Made by a program: the position numbers and the translations under genes. From Dehalococcoidia bacterium UBA1123 (GTDB lineage: Bacteria > Chloroflexota > Dehalococcoidia > Lucifugimonadales > UBA1123), in NCBI GenBank assembly GCA_002313895.1, contig DCAW01000129.1:3356-8941 (forward strand): DNA of 5,586 nt, read 5' to 3'. Numbering within the stretch: the stretch's first letter is position 1; the number at the start of each line of letters is the position of its first letter. The notes beneath the pieces were generated by a model, which saw nothing but the letters and a program-made list of their open reading frames with translations, ran no database searches and was not told where the DNA came from. Of the stretch, positions 1 through 5,586 are shown one piece after another.

Positions 1-1270
1 GGAAGCGGCCCTGCTTGCCTCGCAGGAGGTCGGACAGTGACTTGAGCCGATGGTTGTGGCTGCCTGACACTGGGCGTCCGCGACGTCCGTTGTCGATCAG
101 GGCGTCCACAGCCTCCTGGAGCATGCGCTTTTCGTTACGCACGATGATCTCCGGCGCCATAAGCTCGATGAGCCTCTTGAGCCGGTTGTTTCGGTTGATT
201 ACCCTGCGATACAGGTCGTTCAGGTCGCTGGTGGCGAATCGTCCGCCGTCAAGTTGCACCATCGGGCGCAGTTCAGGAGGCAGGACCGGCAGAGTTGTCA
301 GAACCATCCAGTCGGGCTTGTTCCCACTCTTGCGGAAGGACTCGATGACACGAAGGCGCTTGATCGCCTTCTTGCGGCGCTGTCCGGAGGTGGACTGCAT
401 TTCATCTTGCAGTCCTTCGCGAACCTCTTCGAGGTCCACGCCGTTTAGCACTTTCAGCACTGCCTCGGCGCCCATTCCCGCTTTGAAGATGCCTGAGGAC
501 TGGTCTCGAAGCTCCCTGAACCGGGTTTCAGTCAGAAGCTGGCCGACGTACAAACCTTCCAGATCGTCGATCTGGGTCATTACGTCATTTTCAAAGTTGG
601 ATTTGCCTTCGTCCAACTGCGCTTGGAGTTTCGCGATTTCAGTCTGAAGCTCAACGCGCGGGTCCGGCGTTTTCTCCTCGCCATCCTCGCTGTCCTCGGA
701 CTCTTCCGAGTCCTCGGGAGGCTCGCCCAGTTCGGCCAACTGATTTTGGAGCTTTTCGATCTCCGCCATCATTTCCAGTTCGATCTTCTCCAAACCTTCG
801 TCCAACTCTACCTGGAGTTGGTCTACCTTGGTGGCGCGAAGTTCGATGTCGAGTTCGGTCACGAGGTACTGGGCGAAATACAATACCCTGTCGAGGTTTC
901 TGGGAGACAGGTCTAGCAGCAGGCCCAGCCTGCTGGGTGTCCCTTTGGAGAACCATATATGGGCAACGGGAGCGGCCAGAGCGATATGCCCCATGCGCTC
1001 GCGCCGCACTTTGGAACGGGCCACCTCGACGCCGCAGCGGTCGCAGATGACGCCCTTATAGCGAATTTTCTTGTATTTACCACAATAACACTCCCAGTCC
1101 TTGGTGGGACCGAAAATGCGCTCGCAGAACAGGCCGTCCTTTTCAGGGCGAAGTGTCCGATAGTTAATGGTCTCTGGCTTGGTTACCTCGCCGTAGGACC
1201 AGATTTTGATCTGGTCTGGTGAGGCCAGTGAGATTCTGATTGCATTGAAGTCGTTACCGCCGAGGGCCAT
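1..1270 (-). CDS. rpoC: DNA-directed RNA polymerase subunit beta', N-terminal part (cut by window edge)
   Basis: This is the largest core RNA polymerase subunit and carries the catalytic Mg site. Only its first 423 codons are present; the gene continues beyond base 1. My translation of the minus strand from the ATG at 1268-1270 has no stop. Residues 31-57 (KPETINYRTLRPEKDG, then CERIFGPT) are the hallmark N-terminus. The zinc-binding cysteines are C61, C63, C76 and C79 (ECYCGKY and ICDRCGVEV). Residues about 148-224 form a coiled-coil insertion with an acidic centre. Core sequence resumes with STSGQRRKKAIKRLRVIESF (293-312). LDGGRFATSDLNDLYRRVIN (340-359) and RNEKRMLQEAVDALIDNGRR (378-397) are the lid/rudder-flanking elements. 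The frame ends in KSLSDLLRGKQGRF, the start of switch 2, so the NADFDGD catalytic loop lies outside. The start is backed by a GGAG ribosome-binding site 8 bases upstream. It lies 161 bases after rpoB and is probably cotranscribed with it. Confidence 0.98.
   Translation of the reverse strand, partial: MALGGNDFNAIRISLASPDQIKIWSYGEVTKPETINYRTLRPEKDGLFCERIFGPTKDWECYCGKYKKIRYKGVICDRCGVEVARSKVRRERMGHIALAAPVAHIWFSKGTPSRLGLLLDLSPRNLDRVLYFAQYLVTELDIELRATKVDQLQVELDEGLEKIELEMMAEIEKLQNQLAELGEPPEDSEESEDSEDGEEKTPDPRVELQTEIAKLQAQLDEGKSNFENDVMTQIDDLEGLYVGQLLTETRFRELRDQSSGIFKAGMGAEAVLKVLNGVDLEEVREGLQDEMQSTSGQRRKKAIKRLRVIESFRKSGNKPDWMVLTTLPVLPPELRPMVQLDGGRFATSDLNDLYRRVINRNNRLKRLIELMAPEIIVRNEKRMLQEAVDALIDNGRRGRPVSGSHNHRLKSLSDLLRGKQGRF
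599..829 (-). other. Coiled-coil insertion with acidic linker in RpoC (residues 148-224)
   Basis: Between the YFAQYLVTELDIELRA segment and the resumed core, RpoC carries two helix-like, heptad-patterned stretches (about 148-181, ending EIEKLQNQLAEL, and about 206-224, EL, then IAKLQAQL). They are joined by a proline-flanked acidic linker at 183-205. Within 183-200 eleven of eighteen residues are Asp or Glu, and Ser188, Ser191 and Ser194 are spaced three apart. Insertions at about this place in beta' are known to vary between lineages; Thermus has a large one and E. coli lacks it. The coiled-coil assignment is judged by eye. Confidence 0.7.
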
Positions 1271-1278
1271 ATGTCAAA

Positions 1279-1282
1279 CTCC
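1279..1282 (-). promoter_or_regulatory. Ribosome-binding site of rpoC
   Basis: The minus strand reads GGAG within GATGGAGTTT, 8 bases before the rpoC ATG. This is ideal spacing and supports the chosen start. rpoC therefore has its own initiation signal and need not depend on translational coupling with rpoB, which ends 161 bases earlier. Confidence 0.75.
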
Positions 1283-1332
1283 ATCAAGCTGATAGTGTTA
1301 TCTCCGATGCGTACTTGCCGGTACTAAAGCTG

Positions 1333-1354
1333 TCAATCTGAGCGCTCTGATTGA
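1333..1354 (-). repeat. 22-base near-perfect inverted repeat in the rpoB-rpoC gap
   Basis: On the plus strand the left arm TCAATCTGAGC (1333-1343) faces the right arm GCTCTGATTGA (1344-1354). The arms are complementary at 10 of 11 positions, the exception being T1339 against T1348. There is no separate loop, so it could be a dyad operator in DNA or, in RNA, a stem closed by a small GCGC loop. In the transcribed direction no U-run follows it (CAGCTTTAG comes next), so it is not a typical intrinsic terminator. Its rpoC-proximal side shares four bases with a TTGACA hexamer (1331-1336, minus strand). Confidence 0.6.
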
Positions 1355-1431
1355 GGATGCGAAGGAGTCACAGCCACTGAATATTCAATTTATGGGCTGC
1401 CGTCGCACATATACGCATATTGTTCTGAATG

Positions 1432-4400
1432 TTAGTCGTCGTCACCCGCAGATTCGGGGGACCCGGTTTCTTCTTCGACCTGTTCGCTGGTCGCCGTCTC
1501 GGGCGCCTGGCTGTCTTCAACGACTCCGACTGGCTCGCTTGCGCCGTTGTCGTCAGAGCTTGCAACATCCTCGACTGAAGCGACTGGCTGGTCAGTGATG
1601 TCCGTTGGCGCAGGCGCTTCGTTGACAGGCGCCTCTGCCTGGGCTTCCTCAGCGACACCTGCGCCTACTGTCACAGGAATTTGGGCAACGCCGTCGTCGG
1701 TGTCTTCGACTATGTCCAGGGCGGCGATTTGCTCTGAGGGGTATTCGTCGTCCATGTCGGGCAGTTCAAGATCGTCGGGCGTTTCGTGAAGCAGTTCGAC
1801 CGACAGTCCCAGGCTCTGAAGCTCTTTTAGCAGAACGTGGAAGGACTCCGGTATGCCGGGCTGGATAACGTCTTCGCCCTTGACGATGGCTTCGTAGGTC
1901 TTGACTCTGCCAACAACATCGTCGGACTTGACGGTCAGCATTTCCTGGAGGTTATAGGCGGCGGAGTAAGCCTCCAGCGCCCAGACCTCCATCTCGCCGA
2001 ACCTCTGGCCTCCGAACTGGGCTTTGCCGCCCAGGGGCTGTTGAGTTATCAGCGAGTACGGTCCGGTGGAGCGAGCATGAATCTTGTCCTCGACCAGATG
2101 GATCAGTTTGAGCATGTATATGTAGCCCACGGTGATCGGCTGCTTGAATTGTTCGCCGGTGCGTCCGTCAAACAAGATAGCTTTCCCGATGATAGGTGCG
2201 GCCTTTTGCTCCTCACGATTGAGTCTCAGGACCTCGACCATCATGTCTTCTTCGGACATGCCTGTGACGTCCTGTCCCATCTCTTCTTTGAGCCAGATTT
2301 CGTTGCAGGCATTGCGAGGCACACCAAGTTCGGTGTCGCCGAACAGGTTATCGTAATCGTAGCCGCGCTCGGCAATCCAGCTTTTCAGGACATCTTCGTC
2401 CATCTGGGTTTCATCGTTGTGGCTGGACTTCCTGGGGTCAATGGCGCCGGACGCTTCAACCATCCAGGCCTGAGCCAGGGCGTCTTCAATAGCGGTGTCG
2501 GGCGCTCCGTCGAACACGGGTGTGACGGCTCTAAAGCCCAGCCTTTTGGCGGCCCAACCCAGATGGGTCTCCAGCACCTGCCCCAGGTTCATGCGTGAAG
2601 GCACTCCGATGGGGTTGAGGATGATGTCGACAGGCGTGCCGTCTGCCAGGAAGGGCATGTCCTCTTCTGGCAGGATTCGTGCGATGACGCCCTTGTTGCC
2701 GTGGCGTCCCGCCATCTTGTCGCCTTCGGTGATTTTGCGAGTCTGAGCGACCCACAGGCGCACCAGTTTGTTAACGCCTGGGGGCAGTTCGTCTTTGTTA
2801 ATTCGGCTCAACACCTTGACTTCGATGATCTTGCCGCGCTGTCCGTGGGGCACTCTTAGGGAGGTGTCCTTAACGTCGCGGGCCTTCTCGCCGAAGATGG
2901 CCCGGAGGAGTTTCTCCTCTGCGCTCAACTCGGTCTCGCCTTTGGGTGTGATCTTTCCGACGAGAATGTCGCCAGGGCCGATCTCTGCGCCGACTCGGAT
3001 GATGCCTTCCTCGTCAAGGTTCCGCAGGCTGTCCTCGCCAACGTTGGGGATGTCTCGTGTTATCTCCTCGGCGCCCAGCTTGGTGTCTCGGGCTTCGACC
3101 TCGTGCTTTTCAATGTGAATCGAGGTGAATGTGTCCTCTTTGACCATCTTGTTGCTGATGATGATGGCGTCCTCGAAGTTATAGCCTTCCCAACTCATGA
3201 AGGCGACGAGAACGTTCTGGCCCAGCGCCAATTCGCCCTGTCCGGTGGACGAGCTATCGGCCATCACTTGGCCTTTTTTCACCAGATCGCCCCTGGTGAC
3301 GATGGGCCGCTGGTTGATACACGTCCCCTGGTTGGAGCGAACGAACTTCAGCAGCTTGTAGGTGTGGTTTTCTCCCTCGGAGTCGGTCACGATGATCATA
3401 TCTCCGGTGGAGAGCGTGACTACGCCGTCGGTGCGGGATATGATCACCTGGCCACTGTCTCTGGCGACACGGCCCTCCATCCCTGTGCCCACCAGGGGCG
3501 GGTCAGGACGCAACAGAGGGACTGCCTGCCTCTGCATGTTTGATCCCATGAGGGCGCGGTTGGCGTCGTCATGCTCCAGGAACGGTATCAACGCCGTGGA
3601 GACACTGACCAACTGAATTGGGGAGACGTCGGCGTATTCCACGACTTCAGGTGGTTCCTTGCCGACCTGGTCGCCCTTGCGGGTCTCGACGCTGTCGTCG
3701 AGGAACTGGCCCAACTCGTCAACTGTGGAGTTGGCCTGGGCGATGAATACTGTTTCCTCTGCGTCGGCAGATAGATACTCGATGTCGGTTGGGTTTGCCG
3801 AGATGAAGGGCTTAACGGCAACCGGCTGTTCTTCCAACGCGGCAATACGAGTGAGGGTGCCGGAACTCTTTCGGACAACTCCTCCGGCTCTGAGGATGTT
3901 CCTGCCATCGGAGCCTTTTACGTCCTCAGTGATGGTTCGACCGTCCAGCCGAGGGTCGGTGTTCATCATCGACTGGAATATCATTCGATAGGGGGTTTCG
4001 ATGAACCCATATTCGTTTGTTCGCGCGTACGTCGCCAACGAACCCAGTAGGCCGATGTTCGGACCTTCTGGTGTCTCGATTGGGCAGATTCTGCCGTAGT
4101 GGGAGTGGTGAACGTCGCGGACGTCGAAGCCTGCGCGCTCTCTGGAAAGACCGCCAGGCCCCAGGGCTGAAAGGCGGCGCTTGTGGGTCAACTCTGCCAG
4201 AGGGTTGGTCTGGTCCATGAATTGGGAAAGCTGGGAGCCTCCGAAGAACTCCCGCACAGCCGCGACCACCGGCCTGATGTTGATCAGCGCGGCGGGCGTG
4301 GTGGTGGCAGGGTCCATCTGAGTGGTCATGCGTTCCTTGATGACGCGCTCCATCCTGAGCAGTCCGACACGGACCTGATTCTGGATAAGCTCGCCCACTG

Positions 4401-5430
4401 CTCGGACTCGGCGGTTGCCCAGATGGTCGATGTCGTCAGGGCCGAGGACGCTGTTGTTAATCTCGACCATCCTCCGCAGCAGGGCAACGATGTCGCCGGG
4501 CGAGAGAGTCAGTTCCCGGAAGTCGTCAGCGTCGTCAACGTGAAGCTTGCGGTTGAGCTTGTAGCGTCCCACTCTGCCCAGGTCGTATCGCCTGGGGTTG
4601 AAGAACAGATTTTCCAGCAGGTTCTTGGCGTTCTCCACGTTGGGAGGCTCGCCGGGGCGCAGCCGTCGATAGAACTCCAGTAGCGCCTCTTCCTTAGTGG
4701 TGACGCCGGAGTCCTTGTCGATGGTGGTCCGCATGTACTGGTGTTCTTCGCTGGTGTCCACATCTTCAAACAGGTCCATGAGGTCTGTGTCAGTCGCAAA
4801 ACCCATTGCCCTCAGCAGTGTGGTGACGGGAGTTTTGCGCTTGCGGTCCACCTTGACAGACAAGATGTCGCGGTTGGAGGTTTCGAACTCCATCCAGGCT
4901 CCTCTATACGGGATGAGCTTGGCGGCGGCGAGGGGTCGTCCGGTGTTGGGGTCTGAATCAGTCGTGAAATACACGCCCGGTGACCTGACCAACTGGCTGA
5001 CCACCACGCGCTCGGCGCCGTTGATGATGAATGTTCCAGTGGAGGTCATCATCGGGATGTCGCCGATAAACAGGGTCTGCTCTTTAATTTCGCCCTGTCC
5101 GGGGCCGCCTGCCTTGATTTTCAATTGAACGGTGACGTGCAAGGGAGCCGAGAATGTGATCTCCTTCTCTCTACAAGCCTCCTCGGTGTTCTTGGGGCCC
5201 TCGAAATAGTGGTCGAGGAAGCTCAACTCGAATCTGCCGCCAGGGAAGTCTTCAATGGGGGAGATTTCGTCGAAAAGCTCCTTTAGTCCCTGACCTTTAA
5301 GGTCGTTAAAGGAGTCTAGTTGAACTTGTATCAGGTTTGGCACATCAATGATGGCCGGTATCTTTGCGTAGGATCGTATAACTGGGCTTCCGTTGTGACG
5401 GTTGGATACCTGCAAAGCGGTTGAGGTCAT
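1432..5430 (-). CDS. rpoB: DNA-directed RNA polymerase subunit beta
   Basis: This is the beta subunit of core RNA polymerase, which with beta' forms the active-site cleft for transcription in the cytoplasm. The 1332-residue frame is complete. The N-terminal lobe opens with SYAKIPAIIDVPNLIQVQLD (residues 20-39). The rifampicin pocket spans about 397-423 (SQLSQFMDQTNPL, then THKRRLSALGPGGL) and is followed by CPIETPEGPNIGL. WEGYNFEDA (747-755) carries the acidic pair E753/D754. GDKMAGRHGNKGV (903-915) supplies K905 and K913, equivalent to the active-site lysines K1065 and K1073 of E. coli. The C-terminal clamp region includes GGQRFGEMEVWALEAY (1140-1155) and LTVKSDDV (1165-1172). The conserved core ends near residue 1214, and an unusual acidic tail of about 118 residues follows. 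The ATG start is firm: in-frame TGA and TAA codons lie just upstream (5434-5439), and the next in-frame Met is residue 127. No frameshift or missing catalytic residue was seen. rpoC follows on the same strand. Confidence 0.99.
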   Translation of the reverse strand: MTSTALQVSNRHNGSPVIRSYAKIPAIIDVPNLIQVQLDSFNDLKGQGLKELFDEISPIEDFPGGRFELSFLDHYFEGPKNTEEACREKEITFSAPLHVTVQLKIKAGGPGQGEIKEQTLFIGDIPMMTSTGTFIINGAERVVVSQLVRSPGVYFTTDSDPNTGRPLAAAKLIPYRGAWMEFETSNRDILSVKVDRKRKTPVTTLLRAMGFATDTDLMDLFEDVDTSEEHQYMRTTIDKDSGVTTKEEALLEFYRRLRPGEPPNVENAKNLLENLFFNPRRYDLGRVGRYKLNRKLHVDDADDFRELTLSPGDIVALLRRMVEINNSVLGPDDIDHLGNRRVRAVGELIQNQVRVGLLRMERVIKERMTTQMDPATTTPAALINIRPVVAAVREFFGGSQLSQFMDQTNPLAELTHKRRLSALGPGGLSRERAGFDVRDVHHSHYGRICPIETPEGPNIGLLGSLATYARTNEYGFIETPYRMIFQSMMNTDPRLDGRTITEDVKGSDGRNILRAGGVVRKSSGTLTRIAALEEQPVAVKPFISANPTDIEYLSADAEETVFIAQANSTVDELGQFLDDSVETRKGDQVGKEPPEVVEYADVSPIQLVSVSTALIPFLEHDDANRALMGSNMQRQAVPLLRPDPPLVGTGMEGRVARDSGQVIISRTDGVVTLSTGDMIIVTDSEGENHTYKLLKFVRSNQGTCINQRPIVTRGDLVKKGQVMADSSSTGQGELALGQNVLVAFMSWEGYNFEDAIIISNKMVKEDTFTSIHIEKHEVEARDTKLGAEEITRDIPNVGEDSLRNLDEEGIIRVGAEIGPGDILVGKITPKGETELSAEEKLLRAIFGEKARDVKDTSLRVPHGQRGKIIEVKVLSRINKDELPPGVNKLVRLWVAQTRKITEGDKMAGRHGNKGVIARILPEEDMPFLADGTPVDIILNPIGVPSRMNLGQVLETHLGWAAKRLGFRAVTPVFDGAPDTAIEDALAQAWMVEASGAIDPRKSSHNDETQMDEDVLKSWIAERGYDYDNLFGDTELGVPRNACNEIWLKEEMGQDVTGMSEEDMMVEVLRLNREEQKAAPIIGKAILFDGRTGEQFKQPITVGYIYMLKLIHLVEDKIHARSTGPYSLITQQPLGGKAQFGGQRFGEMEVWALEAYSAAYNLQEMLTVKSDDVVGRVKTYEAIVKGEDVIQPGIPESFHVLLKELQSLGLSVELLHETPDDLELPDMDDEYPSEQIAALDIVEDTDDGVAQIPVTVGAGVAEEAQAEAPVNEAPAPTDITDQPVASVEDVASSDDNGASEPVGVVEDSQAPETATSEQVEEETGSPESAGDDD
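1435..1788 (-). other. Acidic, Lys/Arg-free C-terminal tail of RpoB (residues 1215-1332)
   Basis: After the conserved end of the beta subunit (IPESFHVLLKELQSLGL, then VELL at about 1211-1214) the same frame continues for 118 residues. I count 36 Asp/Glu in this stretch and no Lys or Arg; the last basic residue of that kind in the protein is K1202. The only aromatic residue is Y1230, and Ala, Pro, Ser, Thr and Val dominate the rest. The protein ends in three aspartates. This composition suggests an intrinsically disordered, highly negative appendage. It is in frame with the core and closed by a single TAA, so I see no sign of a frameshift artefact. Its function is unknown. Confidence 0.85.
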
Positions 5431-5586
5431 GCGTTATCACACTCCTCGAAATGCGAATACTAAATCCGGCGTTACGATAGGGTCGAAATACGCTAAAAGG
5501 GGCGATTCTGGGGCGGACGTGTAGTAGAAGGGCGTGGATCCGATGAAAAGCTAGCACAATGTAACAAGGGCATAAATCGACCGGTT
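5431..5586 (-). other. rpoB upstream leader, no gene identified
   Basis: These 156 bases precede rpoB and reach the window edge. Apart from the rpoB ribosome-binding site and the TGA-TAA pair at 5434-5439, I see no convincing gene, terminator or strong promoter. The best -10-like words on the minus strand (TATCGT in GACCCTATCGTAAC and TAGTAT in GATTTAGTATTC) lack a good -35 at 16-18 bases. No end of rplL, the usual upstream neighbour, is recognisable, so the distance to the next gene cannot be judged. Confidence 0.6.
5442..5446 (-). promoter_or_regulatory. Ribosome-binding site of rpoB
   Basis: The minus strand reads AGGAG here, within GAGGAGT (5441-5447), leaving 11 bases before the rpoB ATG. 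The spacing is slightly long, but the match to the anti-Shine-Dalgarno sequence is good. Confidence 0.7.

Larger units (their letters stand above)
1271..1431 (-). other. rpoB-rpoC intergenic region (161 bases, no gene)
   Basis: This spacer runs from the rpoB TAA to the rpoC ATG. It contains the inverted repeat at 1333-1354, a TTGACA hexamer at 1331-1336 with no good -10 partner at normal spacing (17 bases on, the sequence is TACGCA), and the rpoC ribosome-binding site. It is more AT-rich near the rpoB stop. I see no supported small gene or intrinsic terminator, which agrees with read-through transcription from rpoB. Confidence 0.8.

Noticed and set aside
15..647. 210-codon open frame on the plus strand
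   Set aside because: It is antisense to rpoC, rich in Arg and Ser, with no recognisable domain. The rpoC frame opposite is clearly the coding one.
695..713. Two alternative hairpins (CTCGGA/TCCGAG and GGACTC/GAGTCC)
   Set aside because: They arise from repeated Glu, Asp and Ser codons in the RpoC acidic linker and exclude each other, so codon repetition explains them.
651..956. 101-codon minus-strand frame within rpoC
   Set aside because: It is an out-of-frame reading of rpoC; the true frame gives conserved beta' sequence through the same bases.
1283..1302. Two tiny hairpins next to the rpoC ribosome-binding site (ATCA/TGAT and GATA/TATC arms)
   Set aside because: Four-base stems of A/T-rich sequence are too weak to call a regulatory structure.
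1378..1387. 10-base perfect palindrome TGAATATTCA
   Set aside because: It is short and AT-rich, of a size expected by chance, and no second copy was noticed nearby.
1368..1658. 96-codon minus-strand frame overlapping the end of rpoB and the gap
   Set aside because: It is a shifted reading of the acidic tail, in which GA-rich Glu/Asp codons become Arg/Lys codons. I see no ribosome-binding site or slippery site that supports its use.
1837..2598. 253-codon open frame on the plus strand
   Set aside because: It lies wholly antisense to the conserved C-terminal half of rpoB, and the protein shows no recognisable family. Long antisense frames are expected opposite GC-biased codon use in a conserved gene.
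4183..4683. 166-codon open frame on the plus strand
   Set aside because: It is antisense to the conserved rpoB rifampicin-pocket and beta-lobe region and has no family signature.
5345..5557. 70-codon minus-strand frame crossing the rpoB start
   Set aside because: It starts with GTG, has no clear ribosome-binding site, shows no family resemblance and overlaps the conserved rpoB N-terminus out of frame.

Overview
This window holds two core housekeeping genes on the minus strand: the complete rpoB gene (RNA polymerase beta subunit, 1332 residues) and the first 423 codons of rpoC (beta' subunit), which runs off the left edge. Reading in the direction of transcription, from high to low coordinates, the order is a 156-base leader, rpoB, a 161-base gap, then rpoC. 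Nothing convincing is encoded on the plus strand; the plus-strand open frames all lie antisense to rpoB or rpoC.

The organism is a bacterium of moderate GC content. The wording of the RpoC N-terminus (GPTKDWECYCGKYKKIRYKG and, further on, SPRNLDRVLYFAQYLVT), together with a coiled-coil insertion after it, resembles Chloroflexota proteins, perhaps Dehalococcoidia or SAR202-type lineages. This is remembered family resemblance and has not been checked by a search.

The two proteins form the two jaws of the core RNA polymerase and build the active-site cleft together. RpoB carries all the expected catalytic-centre and rifampicin-pocket motifs. RpoC carries the N-terminal zinc-binding cysteines and the conserved lid/rudder and switch-2 approach. 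The window stops before the catalytic NADFDGD motif.

No mobile element, CRISPR array, RNA gene or new system was found. The points worth a second look are small: an acidic C-terminal tail on RpoB that lacks Lys and Arg entirely, a very acidic serine-spaced linker inside an RpoC coiled-coil insertion, and a 22-base near-perfect inverted repeat in the rpoB-rpoC gap that overlaps a TTGACA hexamer.
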